64,000 bases of DNA, taken from contig JAFSCP010000040.1 of the NCBI GenBank assembly GCA_017436705.1, positions 58,858 through 122,857 on the forward strand, read 5' to 3'. The stretch's first letter is position 1, and each line of letters starts with the position of its first letter. The notes beneath the pieces are model-generated. The model saw nothing but the letters and a program-made list of their open reading frames with translations. It ran no database searches and had not been told where the DNA came from. This stretch comes from Bacillota bacterium (GTDB lineage Bacteria; Bacillota; Clostridia; Peptostreptococcales; Anaerovoracaceae). The position numbers were made by a program, and so were the translations under genes. Shown here piece by piece: positions 24,981 to 33,652 of this stretch.

Positions 24981-26570
24981 TTACTGTGTTTTCTTTTTGA
25001 AGAACCGGACAAGGATATATGTTATTATGCAGAACCATGTAGCTGCCAGTGCGCCCAGAAGGGCCTTTGCTGTTGCAGGCAGCGGGCCAAGGTCCTTGTC
25101 AGAACCTCCTGATACGGAAGCACCCTGGTCAAGACGGTAGAGCGCCTCGGTTTCGTCATAAAGCTTGTCTATGAATTCTTCGTTTACAGTCTGTTTACGT
25201 TTCACTGACTTGGTTGTGGTTTCAATGAGCTGGCCTGCAGCATCACGCAGGGATGCAGAACCGTTGAAAACAGGTGTTACGAAAGTATTGCCTGTGTTGT
25301 CAAGGAGCAGACGGGCCGCCTTGATTTTTACATCGTAATAGAGCTGGTTGTCTTCGCCGCCGCGGGACATGTAGTCCTGATATTCTGCGGTGGACTGAGC
25401 CTTGGAAGTTACAGGCACGTAACCTTCAGTCTGAGCATAGGCAATCTGGACTTTGTCAGTAAGCATGTACTGGGCAAAGAGCCAGGAGGCCAGGACTTCC
25501 TGCGGGTCGTTTTTGTTGAAAACACACATTGAAGGTCCCTGGGAAATCATCTTCGGATTCTGCGGATCAAACTGAGGAATTGTCATAACTTCAGTTTCAA
25601 ATTCTACAAGTTTATCTTCGCTGATGTCCGAAAGAGGAGCGTCAGTACCCATCCATGTTGCACCGGCCGTGGAGTCAACTGCGAAGATGCACTGGCCTGC
25701 ATTGAGGAAGTTGGCCGGATAACTGGAAATCTTGAAGGTTGAAAATGCTCCTGTGGCTGCATGGTCTGCGATGGTATAAAGCAGCTCTTTAGTCTGGTCA
25801 TTGAAAAGAAGTATTTCGCCGTCTTCTGTAGAGTAACCGGCATCTTTCTGACGGAGCATCTGAATCATCATGTTGTCAGTGGACTTGTAGATAAAAGGAA
25901 TCATTACTTTCTGGCCGTTGACCTTGTAAGTTCCGTCTTCATTCTTTGCAGTTGCAGCTTCAGCTACTTCCCATACGAAGTCCCAGGTAAGGGTTTCAGG
26001 AAGCTGGTATCCCAGCTTTTCCACGAAAGTTTTATTGACATAGCAGGCTTCAGTGGAGCGCATGTAAGGTATAGCATAGTAATTTCCGTTGAACTCACAC
26101 TCAGAAAGGAACTGAGGAATGATTTCATCCTGGGAAGGGGCGTCGAAGGCAACTTTACTGCCGCCAAGGCCGTATTCAGGGTCTGCAAAAAGTCCGTCCA
26201 GAGGAACCACGCTGTTGGTACCTGTCAGGTAAGTTGCAATGTGGTCAGGGTAGGTTATGCAGACATTGGGAGTAGTTCCTGTTGCAATATTGGTGATTAC
26301 GTCATTGTAGATTTTGCCGTAATCAGTGTAAAGACGCAGGTTTACCTTGATGTTAGGGTAGAGGGCCTGGAAATCTTCGATGGCCTGCTCGTAAATCATG
26401 GTCTGTGTCTTGTTGGTGTCGTTCTTGGCCCAGAAAGTTATTTCATAGTCGCGGGAAGTATCGAATTCATCTGGAATGACGAATTCTTCAAGTCCCTTGG
26501 AACCGTGGCATCCAGTCAGTGAGAGAATCATAACAAGGGCAAGCAGCAGGGCAGAAATACGTTTCATCAT
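24981..26570 (-). CDS. ABC transporter sugar-binding lipoprotein with C-terminal membrane anchor
   Basis: 529-residue extracellular solute-binding protein of family 1. The signal peptide ends in the lipobox LTGC (Cys21). The mature part begins with an ITFWAKND-type strand and has the usual two-lobe binding protein length. Unusually, a second hydrophobic segment with a basic tail (LLGALAATWFCIITYILVRF then FKKK) closes the chain, so it may be tethered at both ends. It is the last gene of the importer operon; its start overlaps the preceding permease by four bases. Substrate is probably a sugar or glycerol phosphate but cannot be specified. Confidence 0.88.
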   Translation of the reverse strand: MMKRISALLLALVMILSLTGCHGSKGLEEFVIPDEFDTSRDYEITFWAKNDTNKTQTMIYEQAIEDFQALYPNIKVNLRLYTDYGKIYNDVITNIATGTTPNVCITYPDHIATYLTGTNSVVPLDGLFADPEYGLGGSKVAFDAPSQDEIIPQFLSECEFNGNYYAIPYMRSTEACYVNKTFVEKLGYQLPETLTWDFVWEVAEAATAKNEDGTYKVNGQKVMIPFIYKSTDNMMIQMLRQKDAGYSTEDGEILLFNDQTKELLYTIADHAATGAFSTFKISSYPANFLNAGQCIFAVDSTAGATWMGTDAPLSDISEDKLVEFETEVMTIPQFDPQNPKMISQGPSMCVFNKNDPQEVLASWLFAQYMLTDKVQIAYAQTEGYVPVTSKAQSTAEYQDYMSRGGEDNQLYYDVKIKAARLLLDNTGNTFVTPVFNGSASLRDAAGQLIETTTKSVKRKQTVNEEFIDKLYDETEALYRLDQGASVSGGSDKDLGPLPATAKALLGALAATWFCIITYILVRFFKKKTQ

Positions 26571-27442
26571 CCTTTGGTACCTCCTCTCGCAACGCCCTCC
26601 ATGATTTTTTTATGGAAAATCAGGAAGATGATAATAAGCGGCACGGAGATTACTACCACGGCGGCCATCATTGCCGGAATGTTTTCACGGCCGAATCCGT
26701 TTTCACGGATTTCCTGGATACCGTTGGAAACAAGGAAGTATGCTTCATCGTCGGTGATCAGGCGAGGCCATACGTAGGAGTTCCAGCATTCAATCACTTT
26801 GAGGATAGTGATTGTGATGATAGTCGGACGGCAGATAGGAATCATGACCTTGGTAAGGTATTTGAAATCGGATGTTCCGTCCACCTTGGCTGCGTAGTAA
26901 AGCTCATCAGGAATCTGGGCGAAGTTTTCGCGCAGCAGGTAAATATAGAATACTGACGTTACTGAAGGAAGTATGAGACCCATGAAGGTGTTTCTCAGAT
27001 CCAGTTCAGTAATTGTCACAAAGTTTGTAATAACAACCAGTTCGCTTGGAATCATCATGAGAGCAAGGAACAGGGTGAAGACCAGATCTTTGCCGCGGAA
27101 ATCGAGGCGGGCAAAGGCGAAGGCCGCAAGCACTGTAACCACCAGCATGACAGCGGTAGTTACCACGGTGAAAATCACCGTATTGAGGAAATAGTCTGCC
27201 AGAGGAACTGTTGTGAAAGCATCCACATAGTTCTGCAGTGTAGGCGTCAGCGTGAAAAACTTAGGAATGTATTCCGAGTTGTACGCATTGTAGCTTTTTA
27301 CGGAGGTCAGTAACATCCAGTAAAAAGGAAAGAGCACGATTACCGCCCAGATGGTCAGCAGTATGTAGGTAACAGTACTGATGGACCGGCTGCGGAGTCT
27401 TGCAGACTTTTCAATTTTTTTGTAGTCGGTTTGTGTTGACAT
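26567..27442 (-). CDS. ABC transporter permease, MalG type
   Basis: 291 residues with six transmembrane helices. The cytoplasmic EAA loop, which docks to the ATPase, reads YYAAKVDGTSDFKYLTKVMI followed by PICRP. The N-terminal helix is preceded by a basic cytoplasmic segment. It partners the MalF-type permease encoded just upstream (18 bases between them) and the MalK-type ATPase to import a carbohydrate. Confidence 0.93.
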   Translation of the reverse strand: MSTQTDYKKIEKSARLRSRSISTVTYILLTIWAVIVLFPFYWMLLTSVKSYNAYNSEYIPKFFTLTPTLQNYVDAFTTVPLADYFLNTVIFTVVTTAVMLVVTVLAAFAFARLDFRGKDLVFTLFLALMMIPSELVVITNFVTITELDLRNTFMGLILPSVTSVFYIYLLRENFAQIPDELYYAAKVDGTSDFKYLTKVMIPICRPTIITITILKVIECWNSYVWPRLITDDEAYFLVSNGIQEIRENGFGRENIPAMMAAVVVISVPLIIIFLIFHKKIMEGVARGGTKG

Positions 27443-27460
27443 GATATTAAGACCTCGTTT

Positions 27461-28354
27461 TTAGGAGTAGTGTACGTGTTTTTTGCTGATGAGCAGGTTT
27501 ATGCAGGTTATGGTCAGTACGATGGCAAAAAGTATGATTGCAGCTGCGGAAGCATATGACGGGTAACCGCCGCTGTTTCCGTAAAGCATATCGTAAACAT
27601 AACCTACAATGGTATTCATTTCGGCCGCATTCAGGTCCGTACCGAAGAGTGCGACTGCATCGCTGTATGCTTTGAAAGCACCGATAAACCCTGTGATAAT
27701 CAGGTAGAACAGGGATGGTGAAATCATCGGCAGGGTGATGCGGGTAAACATGCGCATTCTTGATGTTCCGTCAATGCGGGCTGCGTTGTAGTAATCCTGC
27801 TTCACAGAGGCGAGAGCGCTTGTAAGGATGAGGATTTTGAAAGGCATTACAACCCACACTGTATAGAAACAGAGTACGAACATCTTGGCCCAGTAAGGTC
27901 CGTCGATGAAGTCAACAGGCGCCATGCCGAAAATATTCAGTATCAGGTTAATTAGCCCGTCACTGTAAGGTGTTTTCTTGAAAAGTATCATGAAAACCAG
28001 ACCTACAGCCAGTGTGTTTGTAACATAAGGCAGGAAGTATACTGTCTGGTAAAGTTCCTTCAGCGGTCTGATTGAGTTGAGACCTACTGAAATAAGAAGG
28101 GCAAGTCCTGTGGAAACAGGCACTGTGAAAATTACCAGAATGAAAGTATTCTTTACAGCCTGCAGGAAATACGGGTCGTGAAGCACGTAGGAATAGTTGT
28201 AAAGACCCACGCCGAAATATGTCTGGGACGCTGAATTGTATCCTTCTTCAAAGGAGTATATAAACACGTCGATGAGAGGATAAACCATGAAACATCCCAG
28301 AAAGAGTATAGCCGGCAGAAGGTAGAGCCAGGCTTTGTTGTTTCGATTGTCCAT
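27461..28354 (-). CDS. ABC transporter permease, MalF/UgpA type
   Basis: 297 residues and six transmembrane helices, beginning MDNRNNKAWLYLLPAILFLG as in UgpA-like permeases. The EAA loop reads YNAARIDGTSRMRMFTRITL followed by PMISP. It forms the heterodimeric channel with the MalG-type permease. The gene is 14 bases downstream of the ATPase gene, in one leftward operon. Confidence 0.93.
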   Translation of the reverse strand: MDNRNNKAWLYLLPAILFLGCFMVYPLIDVFIYSFEEGYNSASQTYFGVGLYNYSYVLHDPYFLQAVKNTFILVIFTVPVSTGLALLISVGLNSIRPLKELYQTVYFLPYVTNTLAVGLVFMILFKKTPYSDGLINLILNIFGMAPVDFIDGPYWAKMFVLCFYTVWVVMPFKILILTSALASVKQDYYNAARIDGTSRMRMFTRITLPMISPSLFYLIITGFIGAFKAYSDAVALFGTDLNAAEMNTIVGYVYDMLYGNSGGYPSYASAAAIILFAIVLTITCINLLISKKHVHYS

Positions 28355-28368
28355 AATTTATTCTCCTG

Positions 28369-29487
28369 TTATTCTGCGGTAAATTCAATGCGCTGTCCTG
28401 TTTCAACGCTGAAAATGTGTACCTTGTGAGGCTTGATGGCGAATTTTACAGTATCGCCGGTGATTTCAACATGGTTTTCAGAACTGATAATCGAACGGAT
28501 TTCCACATTCTGTGACTCAGGGTGAGTTGATACAACTGTAATATCGCGGCCCATGACTTCAACTTCAGTAAGGTTGAGAGTGAGCGCACCATCATCACTG
28601 AGAACGAAACCTTCTGGTCTGATACCGATTGTAACAGGCTGGTCAGCCAGCGACGTACCGTCAGCAGACTTCACATTCAGAATTTTGTCAGTACCGATAA
28701 AGAGACTGCCATTTTCGATGCGTCCGCTGAAAACATTGATTGGCGGTGTGCCCAGGAACTTGGCAACAAAGAGATTCACAGGATTGTCGTAAACTTCCTG
28801 CGGCTTGCCGATCTGCTGGATTCTGCCTGTTTCCATAACCACGATGATGTCGGAAATACTCATGGCTTCTTCCTGGTCATGGGTTACGAAAATCGTTGTG
28901 ATGCCTGTTTCCTTCTGGATTCTGCGGATTTCCTCGCGTGTCTGAAGACGGAGGCGGGCATCCAGGTTGGAAAGAGGTTCATCAAGAAGGAGCACGCGGG
29001 GCATCTTTACGAGAGCACGGGCGATTGCCACACGCTGCTGCTGTCCACCGGAAAGTTCACTCGGTTTACGGTCCATAAGCTCGTCAATCTGAACCAGCTT
29101 GGCAGCTTCCAGTGCCTTGGCTTCCATAACTTCCTTTGAAAGCTTGTCCTTGCCTCTGAGATTTTCAAGAGGGAACATGATGTTTTTCTTTACAGTAAGA
29201 TGAGGGTAGAGAGCATAGTTCTGGAAGACCATTCCTACACCGCGGTTTTCGGCAGGAAGGTCAGTAACATCATCCTCACCAAAGAGAATCTGACCGCTTG
29301 TAGGCTTCTGAAGCCCGCAGAGCAGGTTGAGAGCAGTACTCTTACCGCAGCCGGATGGTCCAAGCAGGCCGATAAGCTTACCATCGGGAATTTCAAAATT
29401 AAAATCATTGACCGCAATCACATCCTCACGGACTTTTTTATTGCGGCTGGGGAATTTCTTTGTAAGATTCTTTAAAGTTATTTTCAT
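28369..29487 (-). CDS. ABC transporter ATP-binding protein, MalK/UgpC type
   Basis: Energy-coupling subunit of the sugar importer, 372 residues from the ATG preceded by AAGGAAG; an earlier ATG would add 11 residues. Walker A is GPSGCGKST, the signature LSGGQQQRVAIARAL, Walker B VLLLDEPLSNLDA and the switch HDQEEAM. A C-terminal OB-fold regulatory domain begins after about residue 235. Such ATPases (MsmK/UgpC) may also serve other importers. It is first in the operon, directly after the promoter. Confidence 0.95.
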   Translation of the reverse strand: MKITLKNLTKKFPSRNKKVREDVIAVNDFNFEIPDGKLIGLLGPSGCGKSTALNLLCGLQKPTSGQILFGEDDVTDLPAENRGVGMVFQNYALYPHLTVKKNIMFPLENLRGKDKLSKEVMEAKALEAAKLVQIDELMDRKPSELSGGQQQRVAIARALVKMPRVLLLDEPLSNLDARLRLQTREEIRRIQKETGITTIFVTHDQEEAMSISDIIVVMETGRIQQIGKPQEVYDNPVNLFVAKFLGTPPINVFSGRIENGSLFIGTDKILNVKSADGTSLADQPVTIGIRPEGFVLSDDGALTLNLTEVEVMGRDITVVSTHPESQNVEIRSIISSENHVEITGDTVKFAIKPHKVHIFSVETGQRIEFTAE

Positions 29488-29539
29488 AATAAAATTCTTC
29501 CTTGTTTCTTTAATTTTCAAAGATAAAAATTACATGATA

Positions 29540-29568
29540 ATTTTAGACCAGACAGGTGATTTAGTCAA
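29540..29568 (-). promoter_or_regulatory. Promoter of the sugar ABC importer operon
   Basis: Reading leftward: TTGACT (29568-29563), a 17-base spacer and TAAAAT (29545-29540). I found no clear catabolite-response or repressor site close to it. Confidence 0.7.
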
Positions 29569-29587
29569 GGATTGGGGAGTAAGTTTA

Positions 29588-29616
29588 TTGAAATCAGGGC
29601 GGGTTTATGGTATTAT
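29588..29616 (+). promoter_or_regulatory. Promoter of the FtsK-like ATPase cluster
   Basis: TTGAAA (29588-29593), a 17-base spacer and TATTAT (29611-29616), 37 bases before the ATPase start codon. No further promoter or terminator is obvious until 39758, so the five genes probably share this transcript. Confidence 0.6.
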
Positions 29617-29652
29617 TATTAGATTAAAATACTTATTTTTTAAGGAGTTTTT

Positions 29653-32600
29653 ATGCATAATTATCTGGACAAAGCAGTAAGCAGACTCCAGGCTCAGCTG
29701 AAGGCGATTAATGATGAAGCTGCGTCATGGAAAACAGAAAACGAAGAAAAATTAAATAATATAATAAGTTCACAGACATCAGATAATTCCAGTCAGCTGA
29801 AAGAACTGAACCAGCAGCTGGAGGACTTTGCCCAGAAAAAGAGTACAATAAGAAAGTACTATGCAGCATATTTTGAGGATGCTTCACCTGGCGTACAGAA
29901 AAGTACTGCCTGCCAACCTGTGCCTGTAAACATGGGGCTTTATAAAAATCAGCTTATGAACCCAAATCATGTTCAGGCCGCAGATAACATTATTACAATG
30001 GCCCGCAGCAATCTTGAGTATATAAGAATACAGGAAGAAGAGTTAAAATCCAGTATTGAAGCACTGCAGTCAGGTGCTGACAATGCTAAAAAAGAACTGG
30101 GAATGCTGGATACAGAACTCAGAAACAAGTTCGGAAAAAAATACTGTGACCTGCTGACATCTGAAGATGTATTGCAAATTTCAGAGCAGTGCAGGAACGC
30201 TGTACAGATATCTGATAATATTGTATGGGACTCTTTTACATATGAACCGCCAGCAGAATCAGCCAGTGAAGTGATGGTTGGTTTTGCTGAAAGAAAGATT
30301 GTTATTCCTGAATATGTTAAAGATGATATTGATCTGAAGAACGATAAACTGGAGGTACCCGTGTATCTTCCGGTAAATTCTTTTAATATGCTGATAAATT
30401 ATCATACCAGCCAGTCAACCGCTACGAAAGAAGGGGTACGTACTCTGACAGGAAATATCCTGAGGACAATGGCACCTGGCACCATGCGCATTTATCCGAT
30501 AGATCTGGAAACATTCAATGGAACAGCATTAGGTGGCCTCAACAGACTTTCAGGTCCTGCACCTGCATTTATGGCTCCTGTGCCAACAAACGAAGCACAG
30601 GTTTTAAAAGTTTTTACAGAAATATATAAAGATGCGGTGAAGATATCTCAGAAAGTAACCGGTTACCGCAGCATTTATGAATACAATGCAGAAGCCCTGG
30701 AAGACGAAAAAATTCCGGGAAAGATTATAGTTTTATACGGTTTTCCGGAACGTGTCACAAAAAATGAACTGGAATATCTGGAGAGAATTTATTACATGGC
30801 TGAACAGTGCGGTATCTCCATAATTGCTGTTCATAATTCCAGTTATGATTCATCAGTTTCATCAGCACATAATTTCTTTAAGAATATGAAGAATAACGCG
30901 CTCGTGATTGATTGTACTGAAGAAGGACAGTTTATTACATGTGATAACGGTGAAAAAGCTCCTTTCAGATGGCTTCAGGGCCTGCATAATTTAACCGATG
31001 ATACTGTTGAAGCAGTTCGCCAGGCATATGGGGCTGCAGCACCGGAAAGCGAACAGGGCAGCAAAAAAATTGCAGATTATTTCAGCAGAATCAATCATAC
31101 ACGTGGAAACCGCCGACTTAATCTGGTATTCGGCGTGGATGAAGATGAAAATATAAAAAAGTTCGACTTTGAAGAAATGAATTTTGCGGCATACATCTCA
31201 GGTTCTGCCGGCTGCGGCAAATCAACCCTGATGCATACGCTTATTACAGGAATTCTCCTCAACTATCATCCAGAAGACATTGAACTGTGGCTTGTGGATT
31301 TCAAAATGACAGAATTTCAGCTTTATGCAAAGCACATGCCGCCTCATGTTAAAAGAGTAATTCTTGAATCATCCGAAGAAGTGGTTCTGGATCTGATTGA
31401 TGAACTTACTGAAATTCTTGAAAAGAGAACTAAATTATTCAGTAAATATGGGTTTAAGGATATACTTTATCTGCCTGAAGAATTCCGTATGAAGCACCTG
31501 CCGCTGATTATAGTCATGGTAGATGAATTTGCAACGATGACTCAGATTATACGTAATGCTCCGGCTTCGGGAAATCTTTCCTATGCAGAAAAACTGGAAA
31601 ATCTCATGGCCAAGGGACGTGCGCTGGGTTTCAGATTTATTTTTGCAGACCAGGCTTATGAAGCAGGCGTTCACGGACTTACAACCAAGGCAAAGAACCA
31701 GATCGGACAACGTTTTGCCATGTCCAATGTGAGCCATGAAGAAATGCGCGGTACACTCGCATTGCCTCCGGAAGCAAATACAGAGCAGGTAAAACAGTGG
31801 ATAGCAACTCTGCCTCCACACTATACTTTGACTTCTGAGAAAGAGGCTATTGAAGGCACACTGGAAAATATAGTCCGCGTACACCGCAGCAAAGTAGCCT
31901 TTGTACCAACAGAACGGATTACAGAAATAATCAATCAGTTAAAGGAAATGTATTCTCCGGTTGCGACTTCGGGACAGCTGACAGATAATACCTACATGGA
32001 TAAGCAGCCTATTGTTGTAGATGGCCAGAGAGTTTACTCATACAAGGAGAGTGAACCGGGAATTAAAGAGTGGGATGCATCTCAGGATTATCCTGAGGAA
32101 ATACTGCGTCTTTACATGGGCAGGCCTTGTGCACTGCGTAAGGAATCGCCGGTAGAACTCAAACCTGCACCTGGTGAAAACCTGCTTCTTGTTGCAGAAA
32201 CACCTGACATGGTGGCTTCAGAAGTAATGTCCGCTGTACGCAGTGTTATTTCAGGAGGCACAAGGGTTACTATTCTTGCCGACCATCTGGACCCATTCTA
32301 CCGCATGTTCAGGCACCGCTGGGAAAAATATAACTGCCTGACTGATATGGAAGACATATGTACAAAAATCAGCCAGCTACGTCAGAAAGTTGAAAAAAAC
32401 CAGGCAGGAAACGAGCTCATCGTTATGCTCGGCGTATATAACCTCTTTCAGCAGTGGGAAGAACTGCCTGAACGCAAAACTGAAACGGCAGATTTATATA
32501 GCAGTAATAATTTCGTCAAACCTGTAAAAATGACCGCAGAACCATCACCGCTGGTAAGTCTTTTCAGCGATATGATGGAAGAACCCGCCGATGATGGTGA

Positions 32601-33006
32601 GTTTGAAAGATTATTTGAACAGGAAGAAACACATCATCAGGAAGTACAGAAAGAACTTAGCTATAATGCAATAGACGATTTCAAATGGCTTCTTACCAAG
32701 GCTCCTGCCAAAGGATATCATTTTATGGCAGTTCTCAGCCAATACACTGAATACCGTGAGATGAAATGGTCCGACAAGATGTTCAGACATCTGATTTATC
32801 AGTGGCTGGCAAAAGATGAACTGGCAGATATAATCGGTTATGGACGCAGTGCACGTATTCCAGCTGGTGCACTTCGGTATGTAAATAAAAAAGATGCTTT
32901 TTCACTAAGACCTTATCTGTGGAGCGGGCTTACAATAAACGGCTGGACTATGGATAAGGAAGGAAATGTATCAGAAGCCGCTAACGAAGATGATGAATTT
33001 ATTTAA
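29653..33006 (+). CDS. Soluble FtsK/SpoIIIE-type ATPase with three ATPase-like regions
   Basis: 1117 residues. Residues 1-160 are largely charged helix and probably coiled coil. About 230-470 resembles an ATPase without a P-loop: it has the strand/sensor pattern GKIIVLYGFPERVTK and GISIIAVHNSS. About 485-765 is an intact FtsK/SpoIIIE domain with Walker A GSAGCGKST (517-525), the WLVDFKMTEFQLY strand, Walker B LIIVMVDEF (618-626) and sensor GFRFIFADQ (659-667). About 825-1095 is a third, degenerate copy. Three tandem ATPase regions recall EssC/EccC of type VII secretion, but there is no FHA domain and no transmembrane segment. AAGGAG precedes the ATG. The substrate (DNA or protein) is not known; neighbours favour a protein-handling complex. 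Confidence 0.8.
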   Translation: MHNYLDKAVSRLQAQLKAINDEAASWKTENEEKLNNIISSQTSDNSSQLKELNQQLEDFAQKKSTIRKYYAAYFEDASPGVQKSTACQPVPVNMGLYKNQLMNPNHVQAADNIITMARSNLEYIRIQEEELKSSIEALQSGADNAKKELGMLDTELRNKFGKKYCDLLTSEDVLQISEQCRNAVQISDNIVWDSFTYEPPAESASEVMVGFAERKIVIPEYVKDDIDLKNDKLEVPVYLPVNSFNMLINYHTSQSTATKEGVRTLTGNILRTMAPGTMRIYPIDLETFNGTALGGLNRLSGPAPAFMAPVPTNEAQVLKVFTEIYKDAVKISQKVTGYRSIYEYNAEALEDEKIPGKIIVLYGFPERVTKNELEYLERIYYMAEQCGISIIAVHNSSYDSSVSSAHNFFKNMKNNALVIDCTEEGQFITCDNGEKAPFRWLQGLHNLTDDTVEAVRQAYGAAAPESEQGSKKIADYFSRINHTRGNRRLNLVFGVDEDENIKKFDFEEMNFAAYISGSAGCGKSTLMHTLITGILLNYHPEDIELWLVDFKMTEFQLYAKHMPPHVKRVILESSEEVVLDLIDELTEILEKRTKLFSKYGFKDILYLPEEFRMKHLPLIIVMVDEFATMTQIIRNAPASGNLSYAEKLENLMAKGRALGFRFIFADQAYEAGVHGLTTKAKNQIGQRFAMSNVSHEEMRGTLALPPEANTEQVKQWIATLPPHYTLTSEKEAIEGTLENIVRVHRSKVAFVPTERITEIINQLKEMYSPVATSGQLTDNTYMDKQPIVVDGQRVYSYKESEPGIKEWDASQDYPEEILRLYMGRPCALRKESPVELKPAPGENLLLVAETPDMVASEVMSAVRSVISGGTRVTILADHLDPFYRMFRHRWEKYNCLTDMEDICTKISQLRQKVEKNQAGNELIVMLGVYNLFQQWEELPERKTETADLYSSNNFVKPVKMTAEPSPLVSLFSDMMEEPADDGEFERLFEQEETHHQEVQKELSYNAIDDFKWLLTKAPAKGYHFMAVLSQYTEYREMKWSDKMFRHLIYQWLAKDELADIIGYGRSARIPAGALRYVNKKDAFSLRPYLWSGLTINGWTMDKEGNVSEAANEDDEFI

Positions 33007-33032
33007 ACTCAGAAATATAAGGAGGAAATAAC

Positions 33033-33320
33033 ATGACAGAAAGACCAGTAACGCAGGAAGCTTTGGAAGCAATGATTGAGAGACTAGAAGATTTTATGAA
33101 AGACACAGAAAATGTTATTAATACATTACAGAAGGCTGCAAATGAATGTGCAGACAATATGAATGGCGACATTGTAGGTGCCAAGGCTATTATAAGCGTG
33201 AATAAGAGCATAGGTAATTACCACCAGACTTATAACGATGCAGCAGAGCTTCATGAAAAAATGAAGTCTAAACTGACGAACTTGCTTGAAATGAAAGAAA
33301 TCATGGAAGGTGACTATTAA
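33033..33320 (+). CDS. Small helical protein 1, WXG100-sized
   Basis: 95 residues predicted wholly helical: one helix to about residue 40, a turn with DNMNGD (41-46) where WXG100 proteins have Trp-x-Gly, and a second long helix. No signal peptide or membrane segment. Size, hairpin layout and position after an FtsK-type ATPase resemble ESAT-6-like substrates, but the tryptophan is absent, so this is only an analogy. AAGGAGG is well placed. It is followed at 15 bases by a second protein of the same size, as WXG100 pairs often are. Confidence 0.6.
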   Translation: MTERPVTQEALEAMIERLEDFMKDTENVINTLQKAANECADNMNGDIVGAKAIISVNKSIGNYHQTYNDAAELHEKMKSKLTNLLEMKEIMEGDY

Positions 33321-33335
33321 AGGAGGATAAGAAGT

Positions 33336-33632
33336 ATGGCTAATAATGAAAATATCTGGAATATTTCCCGTGAGGCAGTTGATGAAATCAACAAGCTTGA
33401 AAGAAGTCTGACAGATTCTATGGAAACTATGGACCGCGCTTTTATAAGTCTTAATAATTGCTTTGTATGTAAGGTAGATGGTCTTGGAATTTATTGCGAT
33501 GATATAAAAGAAACATTGGACAATATAAAAAAATATAACGAAGAAAGTAAAGGATCAATCGGAAATCTCATGCAGAGAATGGAACAATACAGAAACAGAA
33601 TTTCAATGGAACTTTCAAAACGTGGTTTATAG
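33336..33632 (+). CDS. Small helical protein 2, WXG100-sized
   Basis: 98 residues, helix-turn-helix in overall layout, with the turn around residues 40-55 (NNCFVCKVDGLGIYCD) containing three cysteines. Little sequence identity to the preceding 95-residue protein, but the same length and helical pattern, suggesting a heterodimeric pair. AAAGGAGGA lies before the ATG. No WXG motif, signal peptide or membrane segment. Function unknown. Confidence 0.6.
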   Translation: MANNENIWNISREAVDEINKLERSLTDSMETMDRAFISLNNCFVCKVDGLGIYCDDIKETLDNIKKYNEESKGSIGNLMQRMEQYRNRISMELSKRGL

Positions 33633-33652
33633 ACTGGGGACAGGAGACAAAA

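Noticed and set aside
29653..33006. Chromosome-partitioning FtsK/SpoIIIE
   Set aside because: No N-terminal membrane domain and no C-terminal gamma winged helix; the chain has extra degenerate ATPase regions instead.
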